Shown here: one piece after another, positions 1 through 8,025 of the stretch
Position numbering within the stretch: position 1 is the stretch's first letter
Layout of the letters: the number at the start of each line of letters is the position of its first letter
NCBI RefSeq assembly: GCF_000517065.1
Contig: NZ_KI912105.1
Span: forward strand, 3,127,684 to 3,191,683
Length of the DNA: 64,000 nt
Direction of reading: 5' to 3'
Source: Alkaliflexus imshenetskii DSM 15055
GTDB lineage: Bacteria; Bacteroidota; Bacteroidia; Bacteroidales; Marinilabiliaceae
The notes under the pieces: generated by a model
Told to the model about the DNA's origin: nothing
Database searches by the model: none
Seen by the model: the letters and a program-made list of their open reading frames with translations, nothing else
Program-made: the position numbers and the translations under genes

Positions 1-41
1 GAGGCTACCTGCTTTTGTTGGTGGCCTCTTTTGTTGTTTTT
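1..41 (+). terminator. Rho-independent terminator of an upstream gene outside the window
   Basis: GAGGCTACC and GGTGGCCTC form a 9-bp stem (one G-T pair) around an 11-nt loop, followed by TTTTGTTGTTTTT. The gene it ends lies left of the window. Confidence 0.7.
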
Positions 42-96
42 ATGAGCTGGTATTCAGGGTTGAATAACGCGATTGTGATTGTTTTGACTAAAATGC

Positions 97-108
97 GTGT
101 TCGAACAC
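97..108. promoter_or_regulatory. Perfect 12-bp palindrome, candidate LacI-family operator
   Basis: GTGTTCGAACAC is a perfect palindrome with a central CG, the usual symmetry of LacI-family operators. It lies about 40 bp upstream of the candidate -7 element of the amino-sugar cluster, and that cluster ends with a LacI-family gene at 5532. The pairing of regulator and site is inference. A role as half of a terminator is unlikely because the palindrome leaves no loop. Confidence 0.45.
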
Positions 109-149
109 ATTTTTTCTTTTGAAAATTTTTTAAAGAAGATTACAATGTT

Positions 150-157
150 TATGTTTG
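150..157 (+). promoter_or_regulatory. Candidate Bacteroidota -7 element for nagB
   Basis: TATGTTTG matches the Bacteroidota -7 consensus TAnnTTTG and lies 76 bp before the ATG at 234. Only a T-run, not a clear TTTG, sits at the -33 spacing, so this is a partial match. A small CCCG-TTCA-CGGG hairpin (203-214) lies in the presumed leader. Confidence 0.45.
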
Positions 158-233
158 TATAGTAATTTCATATCCGGCATTTATAAACACACAAAAATGA
201 AGCCCGTTCACGGGTATCATAAAACAAAATTTT

Positions 234-2144
234 ATGGGTAATAGTATGAATAACAAACAGATTGAGAGAGTTCCGGTTAGGGTATTCAAATCGAGAGAGG
301 AGGGCTCAAAATATGTTGCCCGCGAAATAGCATCGCTCATCCGAAGCAGAAATGCCAGCAATAAAAAGACTGTTTTAGGTCTTGCCACAGGTTCTTCACC
401 TTTGGAAGTTTACAGGGAGCTTATCCGTTTTCATAAAGAAGATGGCCTCTCTTTTAAGGATGTAATTACCTTTAATTTAGATGAATACTATCCAATGAAG
501 CCAGATAGTGACCAAAGCTATCGTCGCTTCATGTACGAACACTTATTTAATCACATCGACATCGCACGTGAAAATGTGAATATTCCCGATGGAACTCTGG
601 CGCCTGATGATATTGACAGTTTCTGCGCCGATTACGACTCTGCCATTGAAGCGTTGGGTGGCATTGATATACAGATACTAGGCATTGGCCGTTCCGGACA
701 TATAGGTTTTAACGAGCCTGGTTCAACCATTGCCACAGAAACCCGCCTCGTGAACCTCGACGAGGTGACCATTGAGGATGCGGCTAAAGATTTTGGCCAT
801 AAGGACAATGTGCCCTTCAGAGCCATCACCATGGGTGTTAAATCTATCATCAAGTCAAAAAAAGTGTTTTTGATGGCATGGGGCGAACCAAAAGCAGATG
901 TTATCCGCAAGGCAGTGGAGGAAGGGGTGACCGATGAGTTGCCTGCATCATACCTTCAGCATCATGAGGATGTGTTGTTTCTTTTGGATAAAGGTTCTGC
1001 CTCAAAGTTGAGCCGGTTTGAATATCCATGGCTCACGGGCATTTGTGATTGGAACCCATATATGCAAAAGAAAGCCGTGATTTGGCTGGCTCGCAAAACC
1101 AAAAAGCCTGTTTTGAAACTCACCGAGGAGGACTACAAGGCAGGAGGACTTACTTCTCTGGTTAGGCTTTATGGCTCTGCATACGACTTAAATCTCAGTA
1201 TTTACAACCAATTGCAGCGTACCATCACCGGATGGCCCGGCGGTAAACCCGGCGCTGATGATAAAACTCGTCCGGAACGGTCCAATCCGTTTCCCAAGCG
1301 TTCTATTGTTTTTAGTCCACACCCCGATGACGATGTAATCTCAATGGGTGGTACATTTCTCAGGTTGGTAGAGCAGGGTCATGAGGTGCATGTGGCGTAT
1401 CAAACTTCAGGTAATATTGCAGTTTTTGATGACGATGCACACCGTTTCAGCGATTTTATGTTGGGCTTTTCCAAAAAGTTTGGTGTGGCCGAGAAGGAGA
1501 TTGAAGGTTTGTATCATCAAGTAACTGGTTTACTTAAAGATACCCGCCGCAAAGGTGGAGAACATGAAATGGTGTTGGGTATTAAAGGGCTTATTCGTCA
1601 GGGCGAAGCCATTTCGGCTTGTCGTTTCTGCGGGGTGGAAGAGTCAAACATCCACTTCCTGAACCTGCCTTTTTATGAAACTGGTAGCGTAAAGAAGAGT
1701 CCCGTATCACAGGCCGACATTGATATCATTAAGCAGTTGCTTCAGGAGGTGCGTCCACATCAGATTTATGCCGCCGGCGATTTGCACGACCCACACGGTA
1801 CGCATGCGGTTTGCCTAAATGCCATTTTTGAAGCCATTGAGCAACTAAAAGGTGAATCATGGATAAACGATTGTTATGTGTGGCTTTATCGTGGTGCATG
1901 GCATGAGTGGGACATAGAGGACATTGAGATGGCTGTGCCATTAAGCCCTGAGGAGCTGATGAAGAAGCGCAAAGCCATATTTAAACACCAATCGCAAAAA
2001 GATTCACCCGTGTTTCCAGGGAAGGACAAACGTGAGTTTTGGCAGCGTGCAGAGGATAGAAACCGTGCCACAGCCCGGCTTTATGATGAGTTGGGATTTA
2101 CCGAGTATGAAGCCATAGAGGCTTTTAAAAGATACCATTTTTGA
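234..2144 (+). CDS. nagB: Glucosamine-6-phosphate deaminase fused to a PIG-L/LmbE deacetylase domain
   Basis: This 636-residue two-domain protein should act in amino-sugar catabolism in the cytoplasm. Residues about 40-300 are a NagB fold: the sugar-phosphate loop LATGSSPLEVY, FNLDEY (D83) and GRSGHIGFNEP (H156, E161). E. coli NagB has Asp at the DGH position; here it is S154. Residues about 355-620 are a LmbE/PIG-L deacetylase domain with SPHPDDD (H363, D365-D367) and DLHDPHGTH (516-524), the zinc-site motifs of that family. Deaminases of this long form are familiar in Bacteroidota. ATG at 234 is used; ATG at 246 is an alternative. The fusion suggests consecutive deacetylation and deamination of an N-acetylated sugar phosphate, but substrate order is inference. 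It heads the cluster that continues to 6629. Confidence 0.88.
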   Translation: MGNSMNNKQIERVPVRVFKSREEGSKYVAREIASLIRSRNASNKKTVLGLATGSSPLEVYRELIRFHKEDGLSFKDVITFNLDEYYPMKPDSDQSYRRFMYEHLFNHIDIARENVNIPDGTLAPDDIDSFCADYDSAIEALGGIDIQILGIGRSGHIGFNEPGSTIATETRLVNLDEVTIEDAAKDFGHKDNVPFRAITMGVKSIIKSKKVFLMAWGEPKADVIRKAVEEGVTDELPASYLQHHEDVLFLLDKGSASKLSRFEYPWLTGICDWNPYMQKKAVIWLARKTKKPVLKLTEEDYKAGGLTSLVRLYGSAYDLNLSIYNQLQRTITGWPGGKPGADDKTRPERSNPFPKRSIVFSPHPDDDVISMGGTFLRLVEQGHEVHVAYQTSGNIAVFDDDAHRFSDFMLGFSKKFGVAEKEIEGLYHQVTGLLKDTRRKGGEHEMVLGIKGLIRQGEAISACRFCGVEESNIHFLNLPFYETGSVKKSPVSQADIDIIKQLLQEVRPHQIYAAGDLHDPHGTHAVCLNAIFEAIEQLKGESWINDCYVWLYRGAWHEWDIEDIEMAVPLSPEELMKKRKAIFKHQSQKDSPVFPGKDKREFWQRAEDRNRATARLYDELGFTEYEAIEAFKRYHF

Positions 2145-2181
2145 AATTGATTTTGGTTTAGATTGATTGTGATTTGTGTAA

Positions 2182-2220
2182 GTACCGTTCCCTGACACTT
2201 TAGGTGTTGGGGGACGGTAC
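2182..2220. other. Strong hairpin in the nagB-kinase intergenic region
   Basis: GTACCGTTCCCTGACAC pairs with the inverted copy ending GGGGGACGGTAC over about 17 bp with three mismatches or wobbles and a 5-nt TTTAG loop. No T-run follows on either strand, so it is not a classical terminator. It may stabilise the 3' end of the nagB message or uncouple expression from the downstream kinase. Confidence 0.6.
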
Positions 2221-2297
2221 AATTACAAAACCGGGAAATTTGATTCCTTGTCAATTGTTAATTTGAGCAGTGTTGCCAACTCCTTAAACAGAAGTCT

Positions 2298-3416
2298 ATG
2301 AACAGTGAAAATCTGCTTAGTATTATTGAAAAGTTCCAGATTCGCGGCAATGTTGAGTCTGTTGAGAAGTTTGGTTCCGGCCATATTCATGATACATACC
2401 GAGTAAAAAACGGATTGCCTGGGGGCGACGATTACATCCTTCAGAGAATCAATACATCCATTTTTAAGGAGGTGGATATGCTGATGCGCAACATGGTTGT
2501 TGTCACGGATTTTCTGAAAGCGAAGCTGAGCCAAATGCCGGGTTCAAATCCTGACAAAGAGGTGCTTACCATTATTCCTGCTGTGGATGGCAAAAGTTAC
2601 GTTGTTGAAGCGGACGGTTCCTATTGGCGGTTTTTTCTTTTTTTGAAAGATACCAGAAGTTACGATTTGGTAGAGACAGAAATACAGGCTTATCAGGGAG
2701 GTGTTGGCTATGGCCGTTTCTATGCATTGCTTTCTGATTTGGATGCCAGTCAGCTGGGCGAAGTGCTTCCGGGATTTCATTGCATTGGCAACAGGCACAA
2801 TCAGCTTCAGGACGCCATCTCAAAAAATCCGGTTGACAGAGTTAAAGATGTAGCGGTGGAACTTAGTGCCATACTCAGCCGTGTGCCCGCCATGAGCAAA
2901 ATCAGGGAGATGGGTCTTTCTGGTGCACTACCGTTACGAACCACGCACAATGATACCAAATTCAACAATGTGTTGCTGGATGCCAATGACATGGCCCAGT
3001 GCGTAATTGATTTGGATACCATTATGCCGGGATATGTGGCTTATGATTTTGGTGATGCCATCCGCACCATTGTGAACTCGGCCGAGGAAGACGAGAAAGA
3101 GCTGGATAAAATTCAGGTTAACATGAATTTTTTTGAGGCTTTTGCGAGGGGGTTCATCAAAGCGGCATCTGGTAATCTGACCCGCGAAGAGGCTGACTCT
3201 CTTGCCGATGGCTGTTTGCTCCTGCCATATATTATGGGTATGCGTTTTCTCACCGATTATATCAACGGAGATGTCTACTATAAGGTTAAATTTCCGGAGC
3301 ATAATCTGCAACGGGCAAGAGCTCAAATTCGTCTGGTCGAAAAACTGGAGGAGCAGTATGATAGTATGAAACGCATCATTTTGGATGCTTACAGTGAAAA
3401 TCTTTCTGCAAAATAG
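2298..3416 (+). CDS. NahK-like N-acetylhexosamine/sugar 1-kinase (aminoglycoside phosphotransferase fold)
   Basis: A 372-residue soluble kinase of the choline/aminoglycoside phosphotransferase superfamily. The catalytic loop is THNDTKFNNVLL (H217, D219, K221, N223-224) and the metal-binding segment is VIDLDTIMPG (D238, D240). HNDTK with DLDTxMPG is characteristic of N-acetylhexosamine 1-kinase relatives, which phosphorylate GlcNAc/GalNAc at the anomeric position. The N-terminal lobe has FGSGHIHDTY, a glycine-containing ATP loop. Its neighbours NagB-deacetylase, CBM9-like protein and sugar permease support an amino-sugar role. Length matches NahK (about 360). The exact sugar is not shown by the sequence; other anomeric kinases of the same fold cannot be excluded. 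Confidence 0.75.
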   Translation: MNSENLLSIIEKFQIRGNVESVEKFGSGHIHDTYRVKNGLPGGDDYILQRINTSIFKEVDMLMRNMVVVTDFLKAKLSQMPGSNPDKEVLTIIPAVDGKSYVVEADGSYWRFFLFLKDTRSYDLVETEIQAYQGGVGYGRFYALLSDLDASQLGEVLPGFHCIGNRHNQLQDAISKNPVDRVKDVAVELSAILSRVPAMSKIREMGLSGALPLRTTHNDTKFNNVLLDANDMAQCVIDLDTIMPGYVAYDFGDAIRTIVNSAEEDEKELDKIQVNMNFFEAFARGFIKAASGNLTREEADSLADGCLLLPYIMGMRFLTDYINGDVYYKVKFPEHNLQRARAQIRLVEKLEEQYDSMKRIILDAYSENLSAK

Positions 3417-3461
3417 ATTGTAACTCCTTTTGATTTTATATTTTCGATAAACAGGTGATTT

Positions 3462-4106
3462 ATGCAGCGCGATTTTCTTAGTATTCCATTTATTAAAGCT
3501 TCGGGTGTGGACGAGGTGGCAGATGCCATTGACCAGATAGCCGCCAATCCGATTGGTATTGCATCCTGGGATTCGGTGCCGGACGATGTGACAGTTAATT
3601 TTCGCATTGCCCATTCGCGTAATGCGCTATTACTCGCTTTTGATGTGGTTGAGACGGAGGTTTTAGCCCGGTTCAATCAGAACCAGCAGCCCGTGTACCG
3701 CGACAGTTGTGTGGAGATGTTCATCAGTTTCGACCAGGGTGAACATTATTATAATCTGGAATTTAACAGCTTAGGAACCACGCTTTCGGCATGGGGAAGT
3801 GGCAGGGAGAAGCGCATACCTCTGCCCGACCAGGCTCTGAGCGGCATTGAGTCCAGAACCATCATCAACCGAACTTCGCAGCTACGCAGCAGTGGATTGA
3901 CAAACTGGACACTAAATCTTTACATACCCGTTTCGGTGTTTATTCATGACAGGGTGAGTGATATTTCAGGGATGCAACTCACGGCAAATTTCTATAAATG
4001 TGGCGATGATTTGCAGAAGCCTCATTTTTTGAGCTGGCAGAAAATAGAAACTTTGCAACCTGATTTCCATCAGCCAAAATGGTTTGGCCTGATTCGTTTT
4101 TCCTGA
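3462..4106 (+). CDS. CBM9-like carbohydrate-binding family protein
   Basis: A 214-residue protein resembling the carbohydrate-binding family 9-like fold. Seen features are a central NALLLAFDV strand, the CVEMFISFDQGEHYYNLEFN segment typical of this family, and a C-terminal FYKCGDDLQKPHFLSW. There is no signal peptide, so it is either cytoplasmic or not classically exported, which is common for the stand-alone Bacteroidota members. It is 45 bp downstream of the kinase and 77 bp upstream of the transporter, in the same direction, so it probably belongs to the amino-sugar operon. Its biochemical role is unknown; binding or sensing a sugar is a reasonable guess from the fold. Confidence 0.6.
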   Translation: MQRDFLSIPFIKASGVDEVADAIDQIAANPIGIASWDSVPDDVTVNFRIAHSRNALLLAFDVVETEVLARFNQNQQPVYRDSCVEMFISFDQGEHYYNLEFNSLGTTLSAWGSGREKRIPLPDQALSGIESRTIINRTSQLRSSGLTNWTLNLYIPVSVFIHDRVSDISGMQLTANFYKCGDDLQKPHFLSWQKIETLQPDFHQPKWFGLIRFS

Positions 4107-4132
4107 TAACCAATATGAATCACATCAATTAA

Positions 4133-4145
4133 TTCAACAGTTGAA
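4133..4145. promoter_or_regulatory. Perfect palindrome upstream of the MFS transporter
   Basis: TTCAACAGTTGAA is a perfect inverted repeat around a central A, 38 bp before the transporter ATG. GTAATCTTTGTT follows at 4154, which resembles a -7 element but has three rather than two bases between TA and TTTG. It may be a regulator site overlapping a promoter. It does not match the palindrome at 97-108, so a common regulator is not supported. Confidence 0.3.
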
Positions 4146-4183
4146 ACACAAATAGTAATCTTTGTTAACTAAACTACAATCAG

Positions 4184-5407
4184 ATGAGTAATCATTTAAA
4201 ATCAGCAGATGCGGGAAAGTATCTTTTTCCGTTGGTTATAATCGGAACCATGTTTTTTGCCATTGGTTTTGCACTGGGCATCAACAGTTACCTGATTCCA
4301 TTGCTCGAAAAGGAACTGAGCATCTCTTCGGGTGAGTCATACCTGGTGCTGGCTGCTACTTTTTCGGCATTTTTAATTTTTGGCTATCCGGCATCGCTCG
4401 TCATTAATCGCATTGGATACAAAAAAACAATGGCGCTCTCATTCTTGCTTTTTGCCATCGGTTTCTATCTCTACATCCCTTCAGCCAAAGCAGAGAGTCT
4501 TTCACTCTTTTTGGTGGCATCCTTCATCAGTGGCATGGGCAACACTTTTCTGCAGGCTACTGTGAATCCTTATGTGACCATACTTGGACCACTTGAGAGT
4601 GCGGCGCGACGCATCAGCTTCATGGGCATCGCCAATAAACTGGCCTGGCCAATAGCACCATTGTTTTTAAGCCTGGTGATTGGCAAGGAGGTGTCGGATG
4701 TGGTTTTGGGAGATACAATGCTCCCTTTTACAATCATCATAAGCGTGTTTCTGCTTTTAGGGGTGATGGCATTTTTTGCACCTCTACCAGAAGTTAAAGC
4801 CGTAGGCGAAGACGAAGAGAGTGCCGGCGACTGCCCCTATGCAGCCAACAAAACTTCGGTATGGCAGTTTCCACACCTGCTGTTGGGCGTGTTGGCGTTG
4901 TTCCTTTATGTAGGTGTAGAGACCATTTCGCTCGGTACACTGGTGGATTATGCCAATTATCAGGGATTGCCAAATCCGGAATTATACGCATGGATTGGCC
5001 CCATTGGTCTGGTGATTGGATACATCTGTGGCATTATTCTAATACCTAAGTACATCAGCCAGTCAAAAGCGCTTGTGATTTGTGCCGTGCTGGCTTTGGC
5101 AGGTTCATTCATGGTTATCTTTGCTCCGGGAGCGTTTTCTATCTACTTTGTGGCCGTTATTGCCTTGGGAAGCTCATTGATGTGGCCAGCATTGTGGCCA
5201 TTGGCGATGACTGATTTGGGCCGTTTCACAAAAGCCGGTAGTTCACTTATGGTGATTGCCATTGTAGGAGGGGCATTGATTCCTACGGCTTATGGCTTCC
5301 TTAAAGATGCCATTGGTGCACAGAGTGCTTACTGGATTTGCGTGCCTTGTTTTATGTATATTCTTTATTATGCGCTTAAAGGACATAAAATCCGAACTGG
5401 TGCTTAA
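4184..5407 (+). CDS. FucP/NagP-type sugar MFS transporter
   Basis: A 407-residue inner-membrane protein with about 12 hydrophobic segments. It has the FHS (L-fucose permease) subfamily look: FFAIGFALGINSYLIPLL in the first membrane helix, FGYPASLVINRIGYKKTM between helices 2 and 3, and FISGMGNTFLQATVNPY in helix 4. The central loop (about 205-230) is acidic. Family members are proton-coupled importers of fucose, glucose/galactose or GlcNAc. In this cluster N-acetylglucosamine or a related hexosamine is the likely cargo, but specificity is inferred only from neighbours. Confidence 0.85.
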   Translation: MSNHLKSADAGKYLFPLVIIGTMFFAIGFALGINSYLIPLLEKELSISSGESYLVLAATFSAFLIFGYPASLVINRIGYKKTMALSFLLFAIGFYLYIPSAKAESLSLFLVASFISGMGNTFLQATVNPYVTILGPLESAARRISFMGIANKLAWPIAPLFLSLVIGKEVSDVVLGDTMLPFTIIISVFLLLGVMAFFAPLPEVKAVGEDEESAGDCPYAANKTSVWQFPHLLLGVLALFLYVGVETISLGTLVDYANYQGLPNPELYAWIGPIGLVIGYICGIILIPKYISQSKALVICAVLALAGSFMVIFAPGAFSIYFVAVIALGSSLMWPALWPLAMTDLGRFTKAGSSLMVIAIVGGALIPTAYGFLKDAIGAQSAYWICVPCFMYILYYALKGHKIRTGA

Positions 5408-5439
5408 ATATTATTAGAATTTAGATGTAAGATATTTAG

Positions 5440-5503
5440 ATGGATAGATGGGACAGATAGTTTTTCGCATTCTTCAAAAATTAAATCGTCTTATCTATCC
5501 ATT
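5440..5503. repeat. Imperfect inverted repeat before the LacI gene
   Basis: ATGGATAGATGGGAC (5440-5454) is inverted as GTCTTATCTATCCAT (5489-5503): 13 of 15 bases pair around a 34-nt loop. The surrounding TTAGATGTAAGATATTTAGA text resembles the element at 17657-17814. It looks like a degenerate intergenic repeat, though a cruciform operator for the LacI gene is possible. Confidence 0.45.
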
Positions 5504-5511
5504 TATCTTTG
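5504..5511 (+). promoter_or_regulatory. Candidate -7 element of the LacI-family gene
   Basis: TATCTTTG fits TAnnTTTG exactly, 20 bp before the ATG at 5532, giving a leader of roughly 15 nt. No clear -33 TTTG at the proper distance. Confidence 0.45.
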
Positions 5512-5531
5512 TTTGATAAAATTTCATCAGA

Positions 5532-6629
5532 ATGCACGAACAGGCAGATAAAAGGCGTCATGTAATCCGCATAAAGGATATTGCTGAGAAGGCCGGTGTC
5601 TCCACTGGTACGGTGGACCGTGTTTTGCATAACCGGGGGCGTGTATCTGCCAACGTACGCGAAAAAGTGTTGCTCATTGCAAAGGATTTGAATTACGAGC
5701 CAAACATCCTTGCACGTGCGCTGGTGTCAAAGCGTAGCTATAAAATTGCGGCTGTTATTCCCGACCCGGTGTTTGACGAATACTGGTCGGCTCCCAGAGA
5801 AGGTGTGCGTCAGGCCGAACGTGAACTGAGGCAATACGGGCTCACACTGCATGAGTATCTGTTTAATCCTGCCGATGTGGACTCCTACAAGAAGGCTGCA
5901 AGTAATATATCAGAGGCTGGATATAATGGGGTTTTAACCGCACCCATTTTCTATAAGGAGTCTCTGGCATTTTTGAGTCAATGGAAGCGCGAAGGCATTG
6001 TTTTCAGTCTCTTCAATACCCATATTCCGGATTATGGGCCGCTTTCATACGTGGGGCAGGACTCTTACCAAAGTGGCGTGTTGGCCGGTAAACTGCTGCA
6101 TTACGGCATGGAAAAAGCCGGTGTATTTGTCATTGCTCATATCGATGAAGATGTGCCTAACTCCTCGCACCTTATAAGGAAGGAACAGGGGTTTATCGAC
6201 TATTTCGCCCCCATTGCACACGAAGGACACGCCACACTTACCGTGAACCTCAAAAACTGTGGCGATGAGGCCGCATTTTTTGCTCAGTTGGATGCATTGC
6301 TAAACAATCACCAAACCATATCGGGCATTTATGTAACCACTTCGCGGGCCTATGCCATTGCCAATTATTTCGAGAAAAAACGCATCCGTAACATTAAGCT
6401 TATTGGATACGACTTGCTTAAGAAAAATCAGTACTATCTGGATAATGGCTTCATTCAGTTTATAATCAATCAAAATCCGCGTGGACAAGGATATTACGGA
6501 ATTTACACCCTGGTGGACCATCTCATTTTTCAGAAACCGGTGGCGCCGCTAAAGTACCTGCCCCTCGACATCATAACCCGCGAAAATATGCATTATTTCA
6601 TCGATGTAGATGTTGAAAACATGCGGTAG
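5532..6629 (+). CDS. LacI-family transcriptional regulator
   Basis: A 365-residue DNA-binding regulator. Residues about 12-65 hold the LacI helix-turn-helix and hinge: IRIKDIAEKAGVSTGTVDRV followed by LNYEPNILARAL. Residues about 70-360 are a periplasmic-binding-protein-like effector domain (YKIAAVIPDPVFDEYW, GVLTAPIFYKE, IKLIGYDLL). The TVDRVLHNRG form with substrate-binding domain is typical of Bacteroidota sugar regulators. As the last gene of the amino-sugar cluster it probably controls that cluster; the palindrome at 97-108 is a candidate operator. Effector is unknown. Confidence 0.88.
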   Translation: MHEQADKRRHVIRIKDIAEKAGVSTGTVDRVLHNRGRVSANVREKVLLIAKDLNYEPNILARALVSKRSYKIAAVIPDPVFDEYWSAPREGVRQAERELRQYGLTLHEYLFNPADVDSYKKAASNISEAGYNGVLTAPIFYKESLAFLSQWKREGIVFSLFNTHIPDYGPLSYVGQDSYQSGVLAGKLLHYGMEKAGVFVIAHIDEDVPNSSHLIRKEQGFIDYFAPIAHEGHATLTVNLKNCGDEAAFFAQLDALLNNHQTISGIYVTTSRAYAIANYFEKKRIRNIKLIGYDLLKKNQYYLDNGFIQFIINQNPRGQGYYGIYTLVDHLIFQKPVAPLKYLPLDIITRENMHYFIDVDVENMR

Positions 6630-6632
6630 GGA

Positions 6633-7832
6633 CTATTTCCATTCCAGCAACCGCCGCTCGCCTTCCAGCGCTCTTATTTCTGTCACATCCTGGCTGACTT
6701 CAAGAGTACCTTGATATTGGCCGGCTTCACTGCGTACCGCAAAATAGCGGATGTGCAAAAATCGCCCCTTGAGCGTTATCCAGAAGTCGGCGTTATCACG
6801 ACTACCATCCTTAAAGGCATTCACAATCTCCTCAACCACATGCACGCTCTCCGGCGGATGGCAGTTCTGCACTTTTCGTCCGATGATGGCTTTGGAACGG
6901 TTGAAAATACGATGCTTCCCCCCGGAGAAATATTTCACTTCGTCATTCTCGTCGATAAAGGTGACATCAACGGGAATGGTGTTGAGTATCCACTTGATTT
7001 GTTCGGGCAGGAGAATACCTGTTTCCAGGTCGATGCGCCCATACGCAGCCGCAGTATCTGCTGTGGCTTTTGTAGCTGTTGGGCTTGATGGCGGTGTGAT
7101 ATAGCACCAGCCGGTTTCGTGGCTTTCTTCCAGCATTTCATTCCATTGGTGAGGTGGAATGGCACGCATGGCCACCGGAAAAACAATTTGCTCTTCTCTG
7201 AAGATGATTGGCAGCACCACAAAAAAGAGCTTACCCAGTTCGTTGCTAAAAACCTTGCGGTCCACTTGCTCCGATGCCAAAATGTTATCCAGAATCTTTA
7301 AGCTGCGTCTAAAATCGTCGTGAAACGACCACATGATAGCCAGACAGCGGTAGTCGGGGAAGGCGCGCTCAATATAAGAGAAAAGAATATTCTCCTTTTT
7401 GATGTAGTGCAGTTCGTACGTTTTTAGCTCCTCTATTTTTTGGCGCAGCTGCCTGCGAGTAGCACTATCTTCATTGGCAAAGTAGGCTTTTGAGATGGTT
7501 TTTATTTCGTCCATAATACGCTCCACCGCCCGGTTTTCCTCCATGAGGTAATGCATGAAGTGTCCGGCTGCCGGTTTTTCCCATGTAAAATCCTTGAGCG
7601 ATTTATAAAACACGTTGATAATTTTAGGCACATAAGCCTTTACTGTTTCAGCAGGAACGCCCTCCTTCAACAGCACATCCAGAACAACCATAGCTTCAAA
7701 TGGTGTCACAGAATCTGTCCACGCTTTGTATTTCAATACCAGTTGATGCCCATTTTCGCCTTTCACCATGCCTCTGGCAAATGCGAGCAAATGTGCGAGG
7801 CGGTCGTTTTGGTTGTTGATTAATTCCGACAT
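6633..7832 (-). CDS. DUF438 / hemerythrin-like / PAS protein (first paralogue)
   Basis: A 399-residue soluble protein in three parts: an N-terminal DUF438 helical region (about 1-75), a hemerythrin-like HHE region (about 95-250; HYLMEEN, LHYIKKENILF, FHDDFRR, FREEQIVFP give His/Glu/Asp metal-ligand candidates), and a C-terminal PAS domain (about 290-399; DVTFIDENDEVKYFS, GRKVQNCHPPESVH). The longer frame reaches a TTG at 7859, but ATG at 7832 gives MSELINN, exactly the start of the paralogue at 8026. It probably senses O2, NO or redox state through a di-iron site. It is divergent from 8026 and convergent with the LacI gene (3-bp gap). Confidence 0.82.
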   Translation of the reverse strand: MSELINNQNDRLAHLLAFARGMVKGENGHQLVLKYKAWTDSVTPFEAMVVLDVLLKEGVPAETVKAYVPKIINVFYKSLKDFTWEKPAAGHFMHYLMEENRAVERIMDEIKTISKAYFANEDSATRRQLRQKIEELKTYELHYIKKENILFSYIERAFPDYRCLAIMWSFHDDFRRSLKILDNILASEQVDRKVFSNELGKLFFVVLPIIFREEQIVFPVAMRAIPPHQWNEMLEESHETGWCYITPPSSPTATKATADTAAAYGRIDLETGILLPEQIKWILNTIPVDVTFIDENDEVKYFSGGKHRIFNRSKAIIGRKVQNCHPPESVHVVEEIVNAFKDGSRDNADFWITLKGRFLHIRYFAVRSEAGQYQGTLEVSQDVTEIRALEGERRLLEWK

Positions 7833-8025
7833 AGTTTGTAACTTTTTTATTTCATTCAATTTAAGGAGAATATCTCTTTTTTAACAACCCTCCTCAACCA
7901 AAATCATTTTCGGCTGTTAAAATACTAATAAATAAGGATGTTTTTATCTTTTATTATTTACTTTATTTGTCATCATGGTTTTTGTGGTTTTGAATTTATG
8001 GTGTTTTGTAATTAAAATATAGGTT

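Noticed and set aside
2934-3614. 226-codon minus-strand open frame across the kinase and CBM9-like genes
   Set aside because: It is the shadow of the plus-strand genes, has no recognisable domain, and spans the junction of two well-supported genes.
7830-7859. TTG start at 7859 for the first DUF438 protein
   Set aside because: ATG 7832 gives MSELINN, the exact start of the divergent paralogue at 8026.
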